28,118 nucleotides of DNA. Source: CAZWEZ01 sp964632795. GTDB lineage: Bacteria; Pseudomonadota; Alphaproteobacteria; Rhodospirillales; 2-02-FULL-58-16. The stretch is from NCBI GenBank assembly GCA_964632795.1, contig CAZWEZ010000046.1, forward strand, positions 1-28,118. The letters run 5' to 3'. Every line of letters starts with the position of its first letter. The stretch's first letter is position 1. The notes beneath the pieces are model-generated. The model was not told where the DNA came from, made no database searches, and saw only the letters and a program-made list of their open reading frames with translations. A program made the position numbers and the translations under genes. Below are positions 7,770 to 15,818 of the stretch, one piece after another.

Positions 7770-8210
7770 ATGACTGATGGACCCATCCTGATAGTCGAAG
7801 ACAATCCCGACGACGAAGCGCTCATCTTGCGGGCGCTCAAGAAATTCAACGTCAGCAACGAGATCACGGTGGTCCGCGACGGCGCCGAGGCCCTCGATTA
7901 TCTGTTCAAAACGGGTCCTTACGCGGACCGCGAGGGCGGCAATCCCGCCGTCGTTCTCCTGGATCTCAAACTGCCCAAGATCGACGGACTGGAAGTGCTG
8001 CGGCGGGTACGGGCCGACGAACAGACCAAGCTGCAGCCGGTAGTCATCCTGACCTCGTCGGACGAGCAGGAGGACATGATCCAGGGCTACGACCTGGGCG
8101 CCAACAGCTACGTCCGCAAGCCCGTGGAATTCGAGGCGTTTTCCGCGGCGGTGAACCAATTGGGGCTCTACTGGCTGCTTCTCAACGAGCCACCGCCGGA
8201 AACCGGGTGA
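7770..8210 (+). CDS. Single-domain response regulator (Rcp1-like)
   Basis: The protein has 146 residues and is a receiver domain alone. The acidic pocket is VEDNPDDE (Asp11 with Glu10), the phosphorylation site is Asp65 in LLDLKLPKIDGLEVL, and Thr95 and Lys117 (YVRKPV) complete the switch. The loop with YLFKTGPYADR before the active site is typical of Rcp1-type receivers that pair with phytochrome-like kinases, matching the kinase just upstream. With no output domain it probably passes phosphate on, or binds a target protein directly. AAGGAGG precedes the ATG at good distance, and the next gene starts 6 bases after this stop. Confidence 0.93.
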   Translation: MTDGPILIVEDNPDDEALILRALKKFNVSNEITVVRDGAEALDYLFKTGPYADREGGNPAVVLLDLKLPKIDGLEVLRRVRADEQTKLQPVVILTSSDEQEDMIQGYDLGANSYVRKPVEFEAFSAAVNQLGLYWLLLNEPPPETG

Positions 8211-8216
8211 GGGTCG

Positions 8217-10883
8217 ATGGCCAAGCCGCTCAAGGTCTTGATTGTCGAGGATTCGGAGGGCGACGCCCGCCTTCTGGTGCGCCATCTGCGCCGGGGCGGC
8301 TTCGATCCGGTGCATGAACGGGTCGAAACAGCCGAAGCCATGCGCGCCGCGTTTGCGGACAAGGCCTGGGACGTGGTGCTGTGCGATTACAAATTGCCAA
8401 AGTTCAGTCCGCCCGCCGCCTTGGCGCTGCTTCGGGAACTGGACGTGGACCTTCCCTTCATCGTCGTCTCGGGCGCCGTCGGCGAGGAAAGGGCCGCGGA
8501 CCTGATGAAAGCGGGCGCCCACGATCTCGTCTTGAAAGACTCTCTCGCGCGCCTCATCCCCGCCATCAAACGGGAAATGCTAGAGGCGAAGACGCGCCGG
8601 AAAGGTCGACGGGCGGAAGATGCGCTACGCGAGAGCGAGGAACGCTACCGCGATCTCTATGAGAACGCGCCGGTCGCCTACGCCTCGGTCAGCGCCGTGG
8701 ATGGATCGATTTTGAGGTTCAACCGCATGGCTCTTCGGTTGCTCGGCTACGACCGAGACGACCTGAAACGGATGAACGTCTCGGATCTCTTCGCCGACAC
8801 GTCGGACGGCTTGGCCAAGGCCAAGTTCGTATACCGGAATTTCCAGAGAGGAAAGTCGATCCGGAGAGCCGAGCTCCAGATGAAGCGCAAGGACGGCGAC
8901 CTCATCTGGATAGGCCTGTCGGTCGAGCCGGTGAAGGACGCCGAGGGGAACATCACCGAAAGCCGCTCTGTCTTCACCGACATTACCGACCGCAGGCGGG
9001 CGGAGGCGGCGCTGCGCGAAAGCGAGGAACGCTGGCGCGGCTTCGCCGATGCGAGTTTCGACGGCCTCTTGATCCACGACAGCGGTGTCATCCTCGACGC
9101 CAACGAGCGTTTCGCCGAGATGTTCGGTTGCGCCGCGGACGAACTCCGGGGAACCAGGGTCCTCGAACTGGTGGCCCCGGAATCCCTGGAGATGGTCCGC
9201 GAAAGGCTGATGTGGCAGGTGGCGGAATACTACGAGGCCGCCGGCCGCCGCAAGGACGGTTCTACCTTCCCCATGGAAGTGTCCTCGCGCGAGATCGCCT
9301 ACAAGGGGCGGGAACAGCGGGCGATGGCCGTCCGCGACATCACCGAGCGCATGCGGGCAGATAAGGCGTTGCGCGAAAGCGCGGCCGTGCTCGCCGCGTC
9401 TCAGCAGATAGGAAACCTGGGCAGTTGGGAGTGGAATACGACCACCGATGAAGGGATGTGGTCCGACGAGACCTTCCGGATTTTCGGACTCGCCCCGGAC
9501 TCGCCCTGCCCCAGCTTCGCCCGGTTTCTGGAAATGGTTCATCCGGAGGACCGTGACGCGGTAAAGAAATCGGTCGAGGAGGCGGTTGCCAACCGCCGTC
9601 CGTATGAGTTCGAGTACCGAGTGATCCGACCCGACGGGACCTGCCGCGCCTGCTATTCGAAGGCGGAATTGATCCTCGATGACGCCGGTGGCGTGACGGG
9701 CATGGTCGGTATCATCCAGGACATCACCGAGCGCAAGCGGGCGGAGGAGGAGCTTCGCAAGCTGTCGCGCGCGGTGGAGCAGAGCCCGGCCTTGGTAATC
9801 ATCACCGACACCGAGGGCAACATCGAATACGTCAACCCCAAGTTCGAGCAGATCACCGGCTACGCCGCCGAAGAGGCCATCGGAAAGAACCCCCGCATCC
9901 TGAAATCGGGGCACACGCCGCCCGAGGAATACAAACGGCTGTGGCGGACCATCACCTCCGGCGGCGAGTGGCGCGGCGAGTTCCACAACAGGAAAAAGAA
10001 CGGCGAGCTTTACTGGGAAGCCGCCTCCATCTCGCCCATCACGGCGCCGGACGGCACCATCACCCATTTCCTGGCGGTCAAGGAGGACATCACCGAACGC
10101 AGGCGTACCCAGGCACAGCTCATTCAGTCTTCCAAACTCGCCACCCTGGGTGAGATGGCGACGGGCATGGCGCATGAGTTGAACCAGCCACTGAGCGTCA
10201 TTCGGATGGCCGCCGACAGCACCCTCGAACGCCTTGAGGATGGCGATGTCGGTAGCGAATACCTTCGGAGGAAACTCGACCGCATCAGCGCCCAGATCGA
10301 GCGCGCCGCCGGGATCATCGACCACATGCGAATTTTCGGACGCGTTGCCGACGAGAAACCCCAGGCATTCGACCCCAGGGAAGTCATGGAAAACGCGCTC
10401 GGCCTCATGGGTCAACAGTTACGACTCAGGTCCATCGAGGTGGAGACGGCGTTGCCGGAGCGTTGCCGGAGCGTCTCGGGTCATGGTGCGCAACTGGAGC
10501 AGGTCGTGCTCAATCTCCTGACCAACGCCAGGGATGCGATCGGGTCGAACCGGGACTCGTCCGCTGACGCGGGGAAAATCATCATCGGCGTCGAGGACCT
10601 GGGTTCGGAGAACAAGCTCAGGCTGACCGTGGAGGACACCGGCGGCGGCATCCCGGAAGACGTGATTCCGCGCATCTTCGAACCCTTCTACACGACCAAG
10701 GAGGTCGGCCAGGGAACCGGGCTTGGACTGTCCGTCAGCTATGGCATCGTCAGGGACATGGGGGGTACGATAGAGGCCGCCAACGCGGACGGAGGGGCAC
10801 GGTTCACGGTCACCCTCCCGGCGCTGGAGGACGACAAGAAAAGCGGCCCGAAGTCCAAGGGCTCGGGCCGCGCTGGCGAGTAA
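8217..10883 (+). CDS. Soluble hybrid kinase: REC-PAS-PAS-PAS-PAS-HisKA-HATPase
   Basis: The 888-residue protein begins with a receiver (1-125; Glu11/Asp12, phospho-acceptor Asp57 in LCDYKLP, Ser85, Lys107). Four PAS/PAC units follow at about 139-262, 267-382, 388-510 and 514-632, each closed by a DITER-like motif. The kinase core starts QLIQSSKLATLGEMATGMAH with phospho-acceptor His653, then NLLTNARDAIG, DTGGGIPED and GTGLGLSVSYG. No membrane segment is present, so it is cytoplasmic. An N-terminal receiver suggests that it takes phosphate from the upstream kinase or receiver and integrates internal redox or small-molecule signals through the PAS units (inference). From base 10086 onward it is a near-copy of the kinase core encoded at 12669-13466. 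It ends in a lysine-rich tail. Its TAA is followed by the next receiver gene, with 17 bases between stop and start. Confidence 0.92.
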   Translation: MAKPLKVLIVEDSEGDARLLVRHLRRGGFDPVHERVETAEAMRAAFADKAWDVVLCDYKLPKFSPPAALALLRELDVDLPFIVVSGAVGEERAADLMKAGAHDLVLKDSLARLIPAIKREMLEAKTRRKGRRAEDALRESEERYRDLYENAPVAYASVSAVDGSILRFNRMALRLLGYDRDDLKRMNVSDLFADTSDGLAKAKFVYRNFQRGKSIRRAELQMKRKDGDLIWIGLSVEPVKDAEGNITESRSVFTDITDRRRAEAALRESEERWRGFADASFDGLLIHDSGVILDANERFAEMFGCAADELRGTRVLELVAPESLEMVRERLMWQVAEYYEAAGRRKDGSTFPMEVSSREIAYKGREQRAMAVRDITERMRADKALRESAAVLAASQQIGNLGSWEWNTTTDEGMWSDETFRIFGLAPDSPCPSFARFLEMVHPEDRDAVKKSVEEAVANRRPYEFEYRVIRPDGTCRACYSKAELILDDAGGVTGMVGIIQDITERKRAEEELRKLSRAVEQSPALVIITDTEGNIEYVNPKFEQITGYAAEEAIGKNPRILKSGHTPPEEYKRLWRTITSGGEWRGEFHNRKKNGELYWEAASISPITAPDGTITHFLAVKEDITERRRTQAQLIQSSKLATLGEMATGMAHELNQPLSVIRMAADSTLERLEDGDVGSEYLRRKLDRISAQIERAAGIIDHMRIFGRVADEKPQAFDPREVMENALGLMGQQLRLRSIEVETALPERCRSVSGHGAQLEQVVLNLLTNARDAIGSNRDSSADAGKIIIGVEDLGSENKLRLTVEDTGGGIPEDVIPRIFEPFYTTKEVGQGTGLGLSVSYGIVRDMGGTIEAANADGGARFTVTLPALEDDKKSGPKSKGSGRAGE

Positions 10884-11311
10884 TGTCGCGGGAGGTAATC
10901 ATGGCCCGGAAAATCCTGGTGGTGGACGACGAGGCGGATATTCGAGCGGAAATCGCCGAATACATCCAGGGCAAGGGCTACGAGGTCGAGGCGGCGGTGG
11001 ATGGTGTCGAGGCTCTCGAGAAGTTCGAGGCGGCGCCCGCGGACCTGGTCATCACCGACATCAGGATGCCGCGCGTCGACGGCTACGAAGTGATCCGCCG
11101 CATCCGCGAGATCGATCCGCGGGTTCCGATCATCGCCACCACCGGTCACTACTCGCCGACCGATCTAAACAAGGCCAAGGAGGCGGGCGCCACGTTGACG
11201 ATGAAGAAGCCGATTCGTTTGCGCAAACTCGGCAAAAAGTTGAAGAGTTTGCTCGAGGCGGACGAGGAATGACGCGTCGTTGGATAACGATCCGGATCAA
11301 CGGATTGTGCG
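10086..11311 (+). repeat. Duplicated kinase-core/receiver cassette, copy 1
   Basis: This stretch aligns without gaps to 12669-13894 at a constant offset of 2583 bases. It covers the HisKA and ATPase domains of the REC-PAS4 kinase, the whole following receiver gene and about 40 bases beyond. Within it, 10456-11256 (801 bases) is identical in both copies, while the 370 bases before it carry many scattered differences. The duplicated unit starts exactly at the PAS/kinase joint. Confidence 0.95.
10901..11272 (+). CDS. Single-domain response regulator, copy 1 (CheY-like)
   Basis: The protein is a receiver only, 123 residues from the chosen ATG: MARKILVVDDEADIRAEIAE, phospho-acceptor Asp53 in VITDIRMPRVDGYEV, Thr80/Thr81 and Lys103 in TMKKPIRL. 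A further in-frame ATG at 10883 overlaps the stop of the kinase gene. The ATG at 10901 is preferred because GGGAGG sits 5 bases before it and the protein then starts at the usual place. It probably serves the adjoining kinase as a phosphate shuttle. Copy 2, at 13484, differs in the protein only at residue 120 (Ala here, Thr there). Confidence 0.92.
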   Translation: MARKILVVDDEADIRAEIAEYIQGKGYEVEAAVDGVEALEKFEAAPADLVITDIRMPRVDGYEVIRRIREIDPRVPIIATTGHYSPTDLNKAKEAGATLTMKKPIRLRKLGKKLKSLLEADEE

Positions 11312-11429
11312 CTTAGACCGCGGCCAAAACCAACGCTGAAAGGTGTTTTCCGATCTGACATTCAACTTATCAGCAAAAGTTCCCTGTCTTGTGTTATTCT
11401 TTTGGCAAGACCGCGCCAAGGGGGCGGCC

Positions 11430-13466
11430 ATGCTGGGAAGCGTTCGGTCCAGACTCGCGGCGATTTGGCAGAGGGGTCCGTTCTGTCTGGCTTTCGTGCT
11501 TCTCGCGCCTTTCGGGCAGGCCGGGGCCGCCGAGGATCGCCCCATCGTCTTTGCCGGGGATCGCGATTACCCCCCGTATGAATTCCGTGAGGACGGCAAG
11601 CCCGTCGGTGCCAGCGCCGACTTGGCGAAGGCGATTGGCGATGTCCTTGGTCGCCCCGTCGAACTTCGTTGGATGAAGTGGTCGGAGGCCCAGAAATCCG
11701 TCCTCGACGGAACCAGCGACGTCCTGACCGTTTTCGGCAAGAACGAGCAACGGGAGAAGCTTTACGACTTCTCGGAGCCGACGTTCGAGGTCAGTTTCTC
11801 GTTGTTCGTCCGATCCGGCGACGTTGGCGGTTTCGACCCGCGGCAATTATCGGGGCGGCGCATCGGAATTACACCAGCGGGTTGGCCGAAGACGTATGTC
11901 GAAAGCGACCATCCCCAGGCAGTGGTGGTGTTCATCGACAACTACGAGGATGGGTTTCGCAGACTGCTGCGCGGGAGCGTCGACGCCGTTATCGCCAACA
12001 CCTGGACCGGCTATTTCACCCTTCGCGAGATCGGAATTTCGAGCATCGTGGCAGTGCCGGAACCGCTGAAAAGGGTTGTCGCCCGGATGGCCGTCAGGAA
12101 AGGAAACCAAGAACTCCTGACGCAGATCGACGAGGCGCTGGTTCGACTGAAGTCGACGGGTGAGTTCGACAGGATCATAGACAAATGGTCGGGCCGACAA
12201 GTCGTTCTCATCGAGCAGAGGCGAGTTTGGAAAATATATGGCGCGGCGGTCCTCGCACTGGTGACGCTGATTTCGCTTTCCTTTGCCGTCTACGTTGGCC
12301 GATCGAAACGGATCGCCCTCTCTCGGGAAATCGCCGAGCGCGAACGGGCGGAGGAGGAGTTGACACTCTTTTTCAATGTTTCAAGCGACTTGATATGCGT
12401 TGCGAACACCGACGGCTATTTCACGCGCGTGAACCCCGTCTGTAAACAGATGCTGGGATGGCAAGATAGTGAATTCGTCGGTAAACCTTTCGTGGATTTC
12501 ATTCATCCAGAAGATGTTGATACCACCCTGCAGGTGATCGAGCGGCAACGGAATGGCGAACCAGTAAAAGCATTCGTGAACCGCTACCGATGCAAGGACG
12601 GCTCCTACCGCTGGTTGGAATGGGTAGCCACGCCCGCAATAGGCAAAACCGTATTCGCGATCGCCCGCGACATCACCGAACGCAGGCATACCCAGGCACA
12701 GCTCATTCAGTCTTCCAAACTCGCCACCCTGGGTGAAATGGCGACGGGCATAGCGCATGAGTTGAACCAGCCCCTGAGCGTCATTCGGATGGCCGCCGAC
12801 AGCACCCTGGAACGCCTCGAGGATGGCGATGTTGGTAGCGAATACCTTCGGAGGAAACTCGACCGCATCAACGCCCAGATCGAGCGCGCCGTCGGGATCA
12901 TCGACCACATGCGAATTTTCGGACGCGTTGCCGAGGAGAAACCCCAGGCATTCGACCCGAGGAAAGCTGTGGAAGGCGCGCTCAGCCTTGTAACTCAACA
13001 GTTGCGGCTCAGGTCGATCGAGGTGGAGACGGCGTTGGCGGAGCGTTGCCGGAGCGTCTCGGGTCATGGTGCGCAACTGGAGCAGGTCGTGCTCAATCTC
13101 CTGACCAACGCCAGGGATGCGATCGGGTCGAACCGGGACTCGTCCGCTGACGCGGGGAAAATCATCATCGGCGTCGAGGACCTGGGTTCGGAGAACAAGC
13201 TCAGGCTGACCGTGGAGGACACCGGCGGCGGCATCCCGGAAGACGTGATTCCGCGCATCTTCGAACCCTTCTACACGACCAAGGAGGTCGGCCAGGGAAC
13301 CGGGCTTGGACTGTCCGTCAGCTATGGCATCGTCAGGGACATGGGGGGTACGATAGAGGCCGCCAACGCGGACGGAGGGGCACGGTTCACGGTCACCCTC
13401 CCGGCGCTGGAGGACGACAAGAAAAGCGGCCCGAAGTCCAAGGGCTCGGGCCGCGCTGGCGAGTAA
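11430..13466 (+). CDS. Sensor kinase with periplasmic SBP_bac_3 input domain and PAS
   Basis: The protein has 678 residues from the ATG at 11430, which follows AAGGGGG and gives a normal signal peptide (cleavage near AGAAED, about residue 33). A GTG 29 codons upstream is less likely. Residues 37-260 form a family-3 solute-binding domain (IVFAGDRDYPPYEFREDGKP; ADLAKAIGDVLG), as in BvgS-like sensors that bind amino acids or related small solutes. A transmembrane helix (about 268-290), a PAS domain (309-420), HisKA with His443 and an ATPase domain follow. From base 12669 the kinase core is a near-copy of that in the preceding REC-PAS4 kinase, so the protein looks like a new input module joined to a duplicated core. 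The upstream gap from 11273 may hold its own promoter. Confidence 0.9.
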   Translation: MLGSVRSRLAAIWQRGPFCLAFVLLAPFGQAGAAEDRPIVFAGDRDYPPYEFREDGKPVGASADLAKAIGDVLGRPVELRWMKWSEAQKSVLDGTSDVLTVFGKNEQREKLYDFSEPTFEVSFSLFVRSGDVGGFDPRQLSGRRIGITPAGWPKTYVESDHPQAVVVFIDNYEDGFRRLLRGSVDAVIANTWTGYFTLREIGISSIVAVPEPLKRVVARMAVRKGNQELLTQIDEALVRLKSTGEFDRIIDKWSGRQVVLIEQRRVWKIYGAAVLALVTLISLSFAVYVGRSKRIALSREIAERERAEEELTLFFNVSSDLICVANTDGYFTRVNPVCKQMLGWQDSEFVGKPFVDFIHPEDVDTTLQVIERQRNGEPVKAFVNRYRCKDGSYRWLEWVATPAIGKTVFAIARDITERRHTQAQLIQSSKLATLGEMATGIAHELNQPLSVIRMAADSTLERLEDGDVGSEYLRRKLDRINAQIERAVGIIDHMRIFGRVAEEKPQAFDPRKAVEGALSLVTQQLRLRSIEVETALAERCRSVSGHGAQLEQVVLNLLTNARDAIGSNRDSSADAGKIIIGVEDLGSENKLRLTVEDTGGGIPEDVIPRIFEPFYTTKEVGQGTGLGLSVSYGIVRDMGGTIEAANADGGARFTVTLPALEDDKKSGPKSKGSGRAGE

Positions 13467-13894
13467 TGTCGCGGGAGGTAATCATGGCCCGGAAAATCCT
13501 GGTGGTGGACGACGAGGCGGATATTCGAGCGGAAATCGCCGAATACATCCAGGGCAAGGGCTACGAGGTCGAGGCGGCGGTGGATGGTGTCGAGGCTCTC
13601 GAGAAGTTCGAGGCGGCGCCCGCGGACCTGGTCATCACCGACATCAGGATGCCGCGCGTCGACGGCTACGAAGTGATCCGCCGCATCCGCGAGATCGATC
13701 CGCGGGTTCCGATCATCGCCACCACCGGTCACTACTCGCCGACCGATCTAAACAAGGCCAAGGAGGCGGGCGCCACGTTGACGATGAAGAAGCCGATTCG
13801 TTTGCGCAAACTCGGCAAAAAGTTGAAGAGTTTGCTCGAAACGGACGAGGAATGACTGGTCGTTGGATTACGATCCGAATCAACGGATTATACG
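12669..13894 (+). repeat. Duplicated kinase-core/receiver cassette, copy 2
   Basis: This is the second copy of the cassette at 10086-11311. Bases 13039-13839 are identical to 10456-11256. The first difference to the left is at 13038, and to the right at 13840-13841 (AA in place of GG). Similarity fades after the motif ATCAACGGATT downstream of the receiver gene. It is a direct repeat, 1.36 kb away from copy 1. Confidence 0.95.
13484..13855 (+). CDS. Single-domain response regulator, copy 2 (CheY-like)
   Basis: This 123-residue receiver is identical to the one at 10901 except for Thr instead of Ala at residue 120. Asp53, Thr80/81 and Lys103 are all kept. It is preceded by the same GGGAGG site. 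Because the two receivers and the two kinase cores are nearly the same, cross-phosphorylation between the two branches is expected, and insulation is unlikely (inference). Confidence 0.92.
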   Translation: MARKILVVDDEADIRAEIAEYIQGKGYEVEAAVDGVEALEKFEAAPADLVITDIRMPRVDGYEVIRRIREIDPRVPIIATTGHYSPTDLNKAKEAGATLTMKKPIRLRKLGKKLKSLLETDEE

Positions 13895-13966
13895 GGCAAT
13901 CGAGATCTCCTTGCCGCTTGACGGGGCGCAACCCCGGTATGGCGGTCTTGTCTCAGGGGGTACCGG

Positions 13967-15034
13967 ATGAAACACAAGATCCTTATCGTCGACGATGACG
14001 ACGCGATCCGCGAGGAACTGCTGGAGCATTTAGGTTACAAGGGCTACGCCTGCCATGAGGCGTCCGGCGTCGGGCCGGCCCTGGAATCGTTACGCAAGAA
14101 CCCGGATATCGCCATCGTTCTCACCGATATTCGCATGCCGGGACGGGATGGGACGGAGCTTATTGCCACCGCCAGGGATGAATTCGAGCGGGACCTCGAG
14201 TTCATCATCATAACGGGACACGGCGGCACCGAGGAAGCGATCAAGGCCTTGCGCCTGGGCGCCCAGGATTTCATCGAAAAACCGATCAATCTCAGACATC
14301 TGCATCATGTCGTCGAGCGCGCCGACCGGCTGCTCCATCTTCGCAAGTCGGAGCGCCTGTTGAAGGAAAGCCTGGAGGCTGGAGCCGAGGCGAAGACGGT
14401 CGAGGTGAAAACCCTGCTCGAAGATCTTCAAACCGCCTATGAAGAGGCGCTCGATTTGTTGGCCCTTGCTGCCGAATACAAGGACCCCGAAACCGGCAAT
14501 CACATCCGGCGTATCGGTGCCTATTCCCGGCGCATGGTGGCGGAACTTGGCTGGTCGCGGAAGCGCCAGGAGCTTATCGAACTGGCCGCGCCGCTGCACG
14601 ATGTCGGAAAGATCGGCACCCCAGACGCAGTGCTTCTGAAGCCCGGAAAATTGACCCCGGACGAGAAAACGCTCATGGAGCGGCACACCGAAATCGGCCA
14701 TCGCATCCTTTCGCGGTCCACCCATCCGGTCATACGTCTCGCCGCGAACATCGCCTGGGCTCACCACGAACGCTGGGATGGGAGCGGCTATCCGCGCCGG
14801 CTGAAAGCGGAGGAAATCCCGGTCGAGGCGCGAATCATCGCCTTCAGCGACATCTACGACGCCCTGCGTTCAAAACGACGCTACAAGCCAGCCCTCAGCC
14901 ACGAAAAGGCGCTCGGGATCATGTTGGAGGGCGACGGCCGCACGATGCCCGGACATTTCGACCCGGAACTGCTTGAGACATTCCGCGACAATTCCGATGC
15001 GTTCGCGAACATATACGCCAAGTTCTCTGACTGA
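13967..15034 (+). CDS. Response regulator with HD-GYP output (cyclic di-GMP phosphodiesterase)
   Basis: The protein has 355 residues. The receiver has Asp9/Asp10, phospho-acceptor Asp54 (LTDIRMPGRDG), Thr83 and Lys105. A helical linker (about 120-165) leads to an HD-GYP domain with HDVGKIG (His211, Asp212) and HHERWDGSGYP (His266, His267), so the metal ligands and the GYP signature appear intact. The family hydrolyses cyclic di-GMP to pGpG or GMP. It is the last gene of the + strand array and the only one with an enzymatic output, so it is the likely endpoint of the phosphorelay. The ATG at 13967 is preceded by AGGGGG. The TGA stop forms the start of a dispersed repeat copy. Confidence 0.93.
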   Translation: MKHKILIVDDDDAIREELLEHLGYKGYACHEASGVGPALESLRKNPDIAIVLTDIRMPGRDGTELIATARDEFERDLEFIIITGHGGTEEAIKALRLGAQDFIEKPINLRHLHHVVERADRLLHLRKSERLLKESLEAGAEAKTVEVKTLLEDLQTAYEEALDLLALAAEYKDPETGNHIRRIGAYSRRMVAELGWSRKRQELIELAAPLHDVGKIGTPDAVLLKPGKLTPDEKTLMERHTEIGHRILSRSTHPVIRLAANIAWAHHERWDGSGYPRRLKAEEIPVEARIIAFSDIYDALRSKRRYKPALSHEKALGIMLEGDGRTMPGHFDPELLETFRDNSDAFANIYAKFSD

Positions 15035-15067
15035 TACCAAGGGTCACTGATAATGACCCATAGAGAC
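15032..15067 (+). repeat. Internal copy of the dispersed repeat, with hairpin
   Basis: The core starts TGATACCAAGGGTCACTG and continues to TAGAGAC. It matches the inner part of the repeats at both window ends, in the same orientation as the right-end copy. It holds a 6-bp hairpin, GGGTCA (15041-15046) with TGACCC (15054-15059) and a 7-base loop. It lies directly on the stop codon of the HD-GYP gene, so it may act as a transcript-end structure, but there is no T-tract. Confidence 0.75.
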
Positions 15068-15213
15068 GGGTTGCCAAGACTTTCGGCTAGGAGCGTGCGC
15101 TATGGCGATGCGGCGCATCGCAAGACATTGATTTCACACGGATAGTTTTGAGTCAGACTCTAAGGTGATTGGCTGTTGTAGAGTATTCGCAAAGCAGCAG
15201 TGGATATGATTGG

Positions 15214-15693
15214 TTATTGAAGTGTGGAATTAATGGGTACGCCCAAGAAATTCCAGAATGTTTGTCCTGAGATTAATTTTCCACCTTTATTCATGAAATC
15301 CAAACCAGCCTCCCCCTCAATTAAGTTGAACTGACGAGCGGTGTTATCGATTGGAAGAAATATAAGAGTGAACTTCTCATATTTGTAGTATTCCCTTCTA
15401 GTGGGACATCGGGTAACATTCACACCTTCCATTAATGGGTATGTTGTTCCTTCACTCAAAAGATAGGGAGCATCTGGTCCAGAAAAATTCCAGCATACAC
15501 TATACAATTCCTTCAAAGTTTTGAAATGGACTTCCGTATAATTTGGGCTCTGGCGTACATCAGTGATGACCACAGGAACTGGGCCATATGCCTTATGGTG
15601 CATTGGGTCATTATCAAACTCTCCCGCCGCAGTCTGAGAACCCGAAATGACAAGAGCCACGAACCCATACAATACGAACAAACGGTGAAGCAT
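15214..15693 (-). CDS. Hypothetical secreted protein
   Basis: The protein has 159 residues from the ATG at 15691-15693. This is preferred over an ATG 13 codons upstream because a GGAAGGAAGG purine run precedes it and the product then begins with a clean signal peptide, MLHRLFVLYGFVALVISG. The mature part is rich in aromatic residues and has two cysteines (SVCWNF and VTRCPT) that could form a disulfide. It ends TFWNFLGVPINSTLQ. I do not recognise the family. The gene is clearly more AT-rich than its neighbours and stands alone between the repeat and trmJ, suggesting later acquisition. Confidence 0.65.
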   Translation of the reverse strand: MLHRLFVLYGFVALVISGSQTAAGEFDNDPMHHKAYGPVPVVITDVRQSPNYTEVHFKTLKELYSVCWNFSGPDAPYLLSEGTTYPLMEGVNVTRCPTRREYYKYEKFTLIFLPIDNTARQFNLIEGEAGLDFMNKGGKLISGQTFWNFLGVPINSTLQ

Positions 15694-15818
15694 CTTTCCC
15701 TTCCTTCCAAATAAGCGAGAGTGGATTATCATATCCTTGCCAACCCTTCAACTGTAATTGTTCATGTCCAGTGTGCCAGCCGTCCACCCCGTCACCTCGT
15801 TCCCGCGCCCCGGTCCCG

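Noticed and set aside
6828..8522. A 564-codon - strand frame across the first kinase and receiver
   Set aside because: It crosses two real + strand genes and the ribosome site between them; shadow of GC-rich coding DNA.
15148..15162. Short inverted sequence GAGTCAGACTC downstream of the HD-GYP gene
   Set aside because: It is a five-base stem with a one-base centre and has no partner copy in the window, so I cannot support an insertion-sequence end.
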